NCBI GenBank assembly: GCA_023374045.1
Contig: CM041776.1
Location: 321,123,925 to 321,187,924, forward strand
Reading direction: 5' to 3'
DNA: 64,000 bases
From: Limonium bicolor
Lineage: Eukaryota > Streptophyta > Magnoliopsida > Caryophyllales > Plumbaginaceae
Shown here: piece by piece, positions 58,471-64,000 of the stretch
How positions within the stretch are numbered: position 1 is the first letter of the stretch
How the letters are laid out: every line of letters starts with the position of its first letter
Translations under genes and position numbers: made by a program
The notes under the pieces: generated by a model
Told to the model about the DNA's origin: nothing
The model's input: only the letters and a program-made list of their open reading frames with translations
Database searches by the model: none

Positions 58471-61327
58471 CAGTTGGAGCATTCTGGTGGCTTTGTTTTC
58501 GTTTTCTTTTGTTGTAGTCTGGGCTGGACTAGATGAATAAATACAGTTACGAGGTCCATGTTCTTTTACTCATATATCTGATTAGAGCCCATGCCCAGAC
58601 TAAAAAAGAAACCCTAAGTTCATGATTATAAAAAGACAGACTAAAAACCCTACTGTAGAAGGAGGAGAACTAGCCAGCCGACAACTCCCATCTTCCTCGT
58701 TCTTGATCGGTCTCAAGTCCTCCCTCGATCATCTTCTTTCTCGGTTTTACTCCCGTCTTCACTCTCCTTCATCCCATCTCCATTTTTTTCATCTCAGAAA
58801 ACCCAAACGCTTCTCCAGATCTTCATGAACAATCGCCATAAACAAAAGAATTCAAAACCTTTCCGATTCGATCTCGATGACGTTTTATTTCATTCTCCAG
58901 CCACATTCGAATTTTCAAAAGCACCATCGAGACCAAGAACTTCCTCCTCCGTCAAAAACCACCACCTTCTCTTCAAACCTTCACTAGTCTACTGCCTAGT
59001 TTGAAATCGTCTCCATTGATCGACTCATCTCCAAGCTAGAAAAGCGTAAGGCTAGTTTCACCTCCGGCGGTTCTGGTTCTACTCTTTCCCACTCGTTTCT
59101 GTCCCTCTTCTCATTTCATGTTGATTTCTTCGCCAAATGAGCCAAACTGGCGATGGCTAAAGATGTGAGCGTATGAGATGTGGTTTTACCGGAAATGTAT
59201 TTCCGATGTTCATGCCGACCCATTCGTCTCGACCCTTGTTTTCGATACCCTCATTTCCTCTGCTTGCATGGCTATTTCACTATATTTTCCTGTTATTCTT
59301 TGCCAGTCGTTACATATGAGCATCGTTGGAAGCTAGACCCGCGTTGGTTTGATTGTTTGGGAAATCTGGACTGCTTCATGCGAAAAGGGAGACACCCTGT
59401 CCATGATGGATTTTGGGTTCCATTTTTATGCCACTCAGTTTTTTTCTTACCGTGTTGTTTTTCCATATCGGTAGTCTGATTCTTTTTTCTTGCCAACATA
59501 CTACCCATCCATTCTGTCATTGCGTGCGACGAGTTCCATGTTGATGGAATAGATGATTATGAAGTTTGTACCCATTCGGTATCTGTCTTGTGACTCAGAA
59601 AAAGAGATATACAGTGACAAGTTTGTATAACCCCCTACCCCGCTATTTTTGCTGATTGTTCGACGATGGATAGAGTGAACTTATTTCAGGCCTTCATCTT
59701 TGTTTAGCTCTATTCGGTCTGTTACAGATTCGAAGAAACTGAGGACTCAACAGTTTCTCTCATGTTTAGTTCATTTTCTACCTGAGGGGTTTATCCCTCT
59801 CGTTTCCTTCTGCACTGTTCGTTCATTCAACTCCAGTTTGAATATGACTTCATCACTGACAATTCCTTTTTGTGCACATCTTGCAACTTAGGCAGGTCTT
59901 AACAGAGGATGATAGTTGCCTCTATGAGCTTCTGGTTTTGTTTTTTCCTCTCTACATTCTTCCTGTACATTTGCTTGTGTTTACTTCCTAATCGTTTATG
60001 CCCTTTGCGCCTGTTTAGGCTCTTGCAGGATGTCTCTAGCTGCAATACAAATTTGGACTCAGATTCTGTCAGTATTCGAGTCTGCCATGCTTGATCAGAT
60101 GGAAACACTACTACTCTCCTTGTCAATACATACTCACACCACGTTCTTAACCTTTTTTTCCTTTGCTTGCTGATATCCCGGTTGTATGTGTAAATCTGAT
60201 TCGGTTTTGGTTTTGTCTGTGTTGTCTTTTTGTTTTTATTTTCTTCACAGGAGACTCACTCATCTTCGTTTCGGTACGTAGGCTCAACTGATTAATCTTT
60301 GATATCTCTGGATCTAGGTGTTGTGCTTCATGTGTATCTGCATAATATTTATCTTGTATGCACTCGATAATCTGTTAATAGGGCCATGAGTACCCTTCAC
60401 ATGCTATGACTTTTTAAAATTCATGCAACGCGTTTGAATAGGTTGTGATGAGTATGTCCGTTTAGTTGACTAACAGAGGATTTGACTTAGAACCTTTGCT
60501 TGATCATTAACGTGATAAACAAGAGAGACCTCTCAGAACTTGACCAATAATGCAATGCCATTCGCTGCTTGCCAATTTGATTTTGCTGTTCATTCTGATT
60601 GTTTTTTTCATTCTCTCAACCTGTAATATTGTCTTAATATTGTCTTACTTACATCTGTTTCTTTGTAATATCATTTAAACTCTTGTAGTATTTCTAACTA
60701 AGCCCTAGTTATTAGTCCTTTAGGGCCAAGCCTTTAGGATAGTGGGTGTCCCTTGGCACTTAGTGGGTCATGTGTCCTTCTTGGTCAAGGTGACACCCTA
60801 TACCCTAAAATACACATCTAAAAATATGTATATATGTAGGTAATGAACTTTTTCCTTTCAAACCAAAAAATTCCTCCAAACACCCATCCCCTCTCTCCAC
60901 ATCCTATCCAGAATTGTCTCTCAAATTTTTTATGTTTTCATCACTGTGTATAAAAACAAACCTTTAACCCTCACTTGTTTTCTTTTAAAATTTGATTCAA
61001 AAAGCCCAAAAATAAAAATTGCATTACCCAATCTCGGCCCAAACCACATTCGGCCCACAATCCAAGCCCAACGCCCTCGGCCCACAATCCAAGCCCAATG
61101 CCCTCGGTCCACAAACCAAACCCAATCTCGGCCCATCAGCCTAAGTCGGCCCATTAACCCAATCCGGCCCAAGTCCATAAACCCGGCCCATTACCCAAGT
61201 CCATAAACCAAAGTTTACCCAAGTCCATAAACCAAAGTTGGCCCAGTCCACACAAGTCAAACCAAGCCCACACAAGTCAAAACAAGCCCAATCCCAAAAG
61301 TTGGCCCAAGTCCACAAATGTCAAACC

Positions 61328-61512
61328 TTGACCAAAAACGTTGACCTTGACCAAAAACATTGACCTTGACCAAAAATTGACCTTGACCAAAACGTTGACC
61401 TTGACCAAAACGTTGACCTTGACCAAAACGTTGACCTTGACCAAAAATGTTGACTGAAAATGTTGACCTTGACCAAAATGTTTGACTTTGACCAAAAACG
61501 TTGACCTTGACC
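61328..61512 (+). repeat. TTGACC (W-box) minisatellite, LTR 3
   Basis: Same array, slightly shorter, with one unit reduced to AAAAATTGACC. The minus-strand frames at 61257-61538 are by-products. Confidence 0.88.
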
Positions 61513-63428
61513 CAACTTAGACTTAACTCGAAATTCAATCTAGTTCAAGCCTGAACCTCAATCCAAACCGAACCTATTTCATCAAGCTCAATTCAACTCA
61601 AACCCAAATACATTTCATCCAATCCACACTCACTTGTAAATTCCTTTCCAAATCTAAAAGCCCAAAAAGAATTTCAAAACAATCTTTTATTAGAGTCTCA
61701 TCAAGTTTTCAAAGAAACCATTTTGTGGAATTTAAAAAGGAAAAACTCTTCTCACATAACAGAAAACTCTTCTCTAATGCAGAAAGTCCTTCTCACATAT
61801 ACATAAAGTTTTCTCCTAAAACCTTTCTCAAAATCAGTGTTTTCTTCATCGAGAATTCCGAATAACTTTCAAAGTTTTCTAACTTAGTTTTCAAATCCAA
61901 ATAAATTGTTTTTGGGGAGCAAGAAATGTCTAACCCCTTCAAAACATTTCCTCTATGGTTAGAACATCACTTGTCTTCCTTCCAAAATAAAAATCCGAGG
62001 CGGGGCACTGGGGTTATAACCTTCCCTTGTCGCAGTCTGGATCTCTTTAGGCGGGGCATTAGGGTGACAAACCTCCCCTGATTGCAGCCTAGATTTTTAC
62101 AAGGCGGGGTGCTAGGGAAGTAACGACCTTCCTAGTTGCAGCCGGGATTTTAGAATCGTCTAACTCCCTTCCATTCGATTTCAATGTTTTCGGTTTTTAA
62201 CATTTTAAAACCCGGGAGTTAGAGACGTTATTAGGGTTTGACCGAGAACATCTCATTCATGGTGTTTCTCTCTAAATCCTATTTTCGACATAAATTCATT
62301 GCCCCATCTTTCGAGCCTTGGCACTTACCATCAATTAAGTGTCATGTTCGAGGGGGTACATAGGGTAATCCCTCGGGATTATCCGCCCTTTTACAACAAA
62401 ATGATTTTTTCGGTTTTAAAACTTTAAGAGAGACAATTCTGAATAAACCAATCCAACCCTTCCATTAAAGCTCTAAGACCCATAAACACTTCTCATTCCT
62501 CCTCTGAACTAGCTCTAAGTCACATATGACCTCCAATTCCTGAAGGCTCTCAGAAATCTGAAACATCTTCAAAATCCGAACACCTGTAAACCAAGCATCC
62601 TCTTCCATACTCGATCGTTTTGAAAACTCAAGTTTCTCTTCAACACTTTCAACTTCCCAAAACACTTCAAAAACCCGACCATTTCAAAATCCGAACTTCG
62701 CATACACAAAAAACTCCTCAAATCAACCAAATGATCCAATACCCCTTGACTCCACCAAAAATGACCAAAATGCCCTTTTACTCCTCAAAACTCCCATCAT
62801 CCTCTTAAAACTAGGAAAGCCGAAACAACCTCAAACCATTCAAAACAATCAAAACCAACTTCGAGACCAGCCTATTTTTCAAGATTCCTCGAAATCATCT
62901 GCTCCTCAATCCACACTCAATCTCGTCCTTTGGCTTTAATTGAATCTCTTTAACAAGTTTTGAAAGAAGGCAATCCTGACAATTGGAGACCGAGATTTTC
63001 TCGGGCACCAATCCAAAGTTGTGGTCGTTGCCACTTCTAAGGGGTGTAACCCAGTGCGAACCCACACAGAATCTCTAGTATGATCAGATAAGTCCCTATC
63101 CATAGGCGATAAATTCAGAGTCAACCAACGGTTCTTAGAACCCTCTTTCCCTTCCTTCCTAGTATCTTAGGTTAAACTAGGTGGCGACTCTAGTCAATTT
63201 CCGCCCTTAGGGCATAAGTCCGCGTGGAGCCCATTGAGAGCAGGTGATGTGCACACTTGCACTCCCCATTATGCTTTCTGGGAAAGACGGACGACTTAGT
63301 AGGTATTTGAGGGATGCCAAGAATAACGGGTTTCCACCCTCCACAGAATGGCAAATATTAGGATCTAGACTTCTTAGTTAGACCATATTTAGATGGACCC
63401 CCCTCATACCGAAAAATCACCCTCCACA

Positions 63429-64000
63429 CTTGGCAAGAAATTTTTGAGCCATTTGTGCCCAAGTATGGATTGATTTTGACGGTAAGCTCCTATACCATCT
63501 TGATGCAGCGTCGGAAAGTGAGTCAAGGAAAAGCTGCAGGCGTATCCTCTAGTCAACATTTCTAGTTCTACCAAAAGAGTTGCAAAAGTCGAGGAGTTGA
63601 CTTAGGTGGTTGGGAGCCTCATCGGGATTTGCTCCACTAAATTTTCCTAAATCCCGGACAGCAGCAGATGTAATGGGTCTTGAACACCCCATTGTCCGGT
63701 CTCTTGAGGCGTCAACTCCGGTAGGACTATGGCTGAAGGTCTTCCTTCGGTGTCCGGCTGGTTGAAGTCTTTGAGAGCCATTTGTTGTTGGTTTCTGTTA
63801 TCTTCTAAACCCCCGTGTTGGTCTAGATCAGCCATGATTGAATTTTTCACAGTTCGGATGGCCCTCAACAATGAACGCTCGAGCTCGGGTCTCGGACTAA
63901 CAAGTGGAGATCCTTTGGCTTGAGTGTTTAGCATACACCGAGAAACAGAAGGTACCTAAACCGTACCAACACCAAATGCTCTTAAGTAGAAAGAAATGTA
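63429..64000 (-). pseudogene. gag, N-terminal part, Athila-like element
   Basis: This resumes the Athila-type gag on the far side of the nested insertion. The likely start is the ATG at 63934 (MLNTQAKGSPLV). The first frame closes with a TAG at 63647; the capsid-type sequence that follows is in other frames, ending in an AQKFLAK-like segment at the junction. The 5' leader, primer site and 5' LTR lie beyond 64000. Confidence 0.8.

Larger units (their letters stand above)
32889..63428 (+). mobile_element. Ogre/Tat-like non-autonomous LTR element, tandem LTR-int-LTR-int-LTR
   Basis: The 30,540-bp insertion is bounded by TGTAGACACC... and ...CCCTCCACA and by a perfect 5-bp duplication, CTTGG (32884-32888 and 63429-63433). 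Three LTRs (5511, 5448 and 5478 bp) alternate with two internal regions (7038 and 7065 bp). Each internal region has a primer site 3 nt after an LTR and a polypurine tract before the next, so both are proper retroelement units. No gag, protease, RT or integrase motif is visible in any frame. Very long LTRs, a tRNA-Arg-like primer site and a satellite-like array near the 3' end are known features of the Ogre/Tat lineage; lack of coding fits a LARD-type derivative. The tandem form probably arose by unequal recombination after one insertion. Confidence 0.9.
57951..63428 (+). repeat. LTR 3 of the Ogre/Tat-like element
   Basis: 5478 bp, ending CCCTCCACA next to the right CTTGG. It carries many private substitutions and small indels, including an extra 8 bp near 58577 (CATATATCTGATTAGAGCC against CATATAGAGCC). 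It shares the 37.6-kb-equivalent block with LTR 2, not LTR 1. Confidence 0.92.
22609..64000 (-). mobile_element. Athila-like Ty3/gypsy retrotransposon, decayed, split by a nested insertion
   Basis: Read on the minus strand the order is gag, protease, RT, RNase H, integrase, a downstream ORF remnant, polypurine tract, 3' LTR: the Ty3/gypsy order with the extra post-integrase region of the Athila group. The RT motif FMDDF and the integrase C-terminal phrase [17 protein letters not shown] are Athila-like. The 5' LTR and primer site lie beyond 64000. The gag gene is interrupted at 32889-63428 by another retroelement, and the two gag parts meet at the CTTGG duplication. All coding parts carry stops or frameshifts, so the copy cannot be autonomous. 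Confidence 0.9.

Overview
The window is nuclear DNA of a flowering plant, most likely a eudicot. It holds one gene with GT-AG introns, AT-rich intergenic DNA full of MITEs and foldback elements, and nested LTR retrotransposons of plant-specific types. I cannot name the species. The only intact host gene I can support is a seven-exon non-heme beta-carotene hydroxylase (BCH/CHYB type) on the + strand at 8330-11711. All four histidine boxes are present.

Layout. 1-7892: intergenic DNA with a 238-bp tandem repeat, a hAT-type MITE with a perfect 8-bp target duplication (1408-1999) and a decayed LTR-like stretch. 7893-12513: BCH, bracketed by two copies of one Stowaway-like MITE in opposite orientation. 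12572-19400: AT-rich DNA with four long inverted-repeat (foldback) elements and one more MITE. 19440-22608: an unrecognised GC-richer patch, then LTR-like sequence carrying two clusters of GTCCGAAC-type short palindromes. 22609-64000: a decayed minus-strand Athila-like Ty3/gypsy element that runs off the right edge. Its LTR, polypurine tract, a broken downstream ORF, integrase, RNase H, RT, protease and gag are all recognisable, and all the coding parts are broken by stops or frameshifts.

The Athila gag is split by a 30.5-kb insertion in + orientation (32889-63428) flanked by a perfect 5-bp duplication (CTTGG). The insertion has the unusual order LTR-internal-LTR-internal-LTR. Its LTRs are about 5.5 kb and its internal regions about 7.05 kb. 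It has a tRNA-Arg-like primer binding site and a polypurine tract, but no gag or pol that I can see. I read it as a non-autonomous (LARD-like) Ogre/Tat-type element that became a two-unit tandem, probably by unequal recombination. An assembly artefact has to be excluded.

The LTRs are rich in structure: two tRNA-like A-box/B-box pairs, a telobox next to a TATA-like motif, an array of GGCCCA/AGCCCA motifs followed by 22 TTGAC (W-box core) sites in about 200 bp, a triplicated 52-bp GC-rich unit, and a relic copy of the LTR end plus PBS. Each internal region ends in a five-unit 180-bp satellite-like array and a compound hairpin whose outer stem pairs the internal 3' end with the first bases of the next LTR across the polypurine tract. 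This element is the most promising undescribed object in the window.
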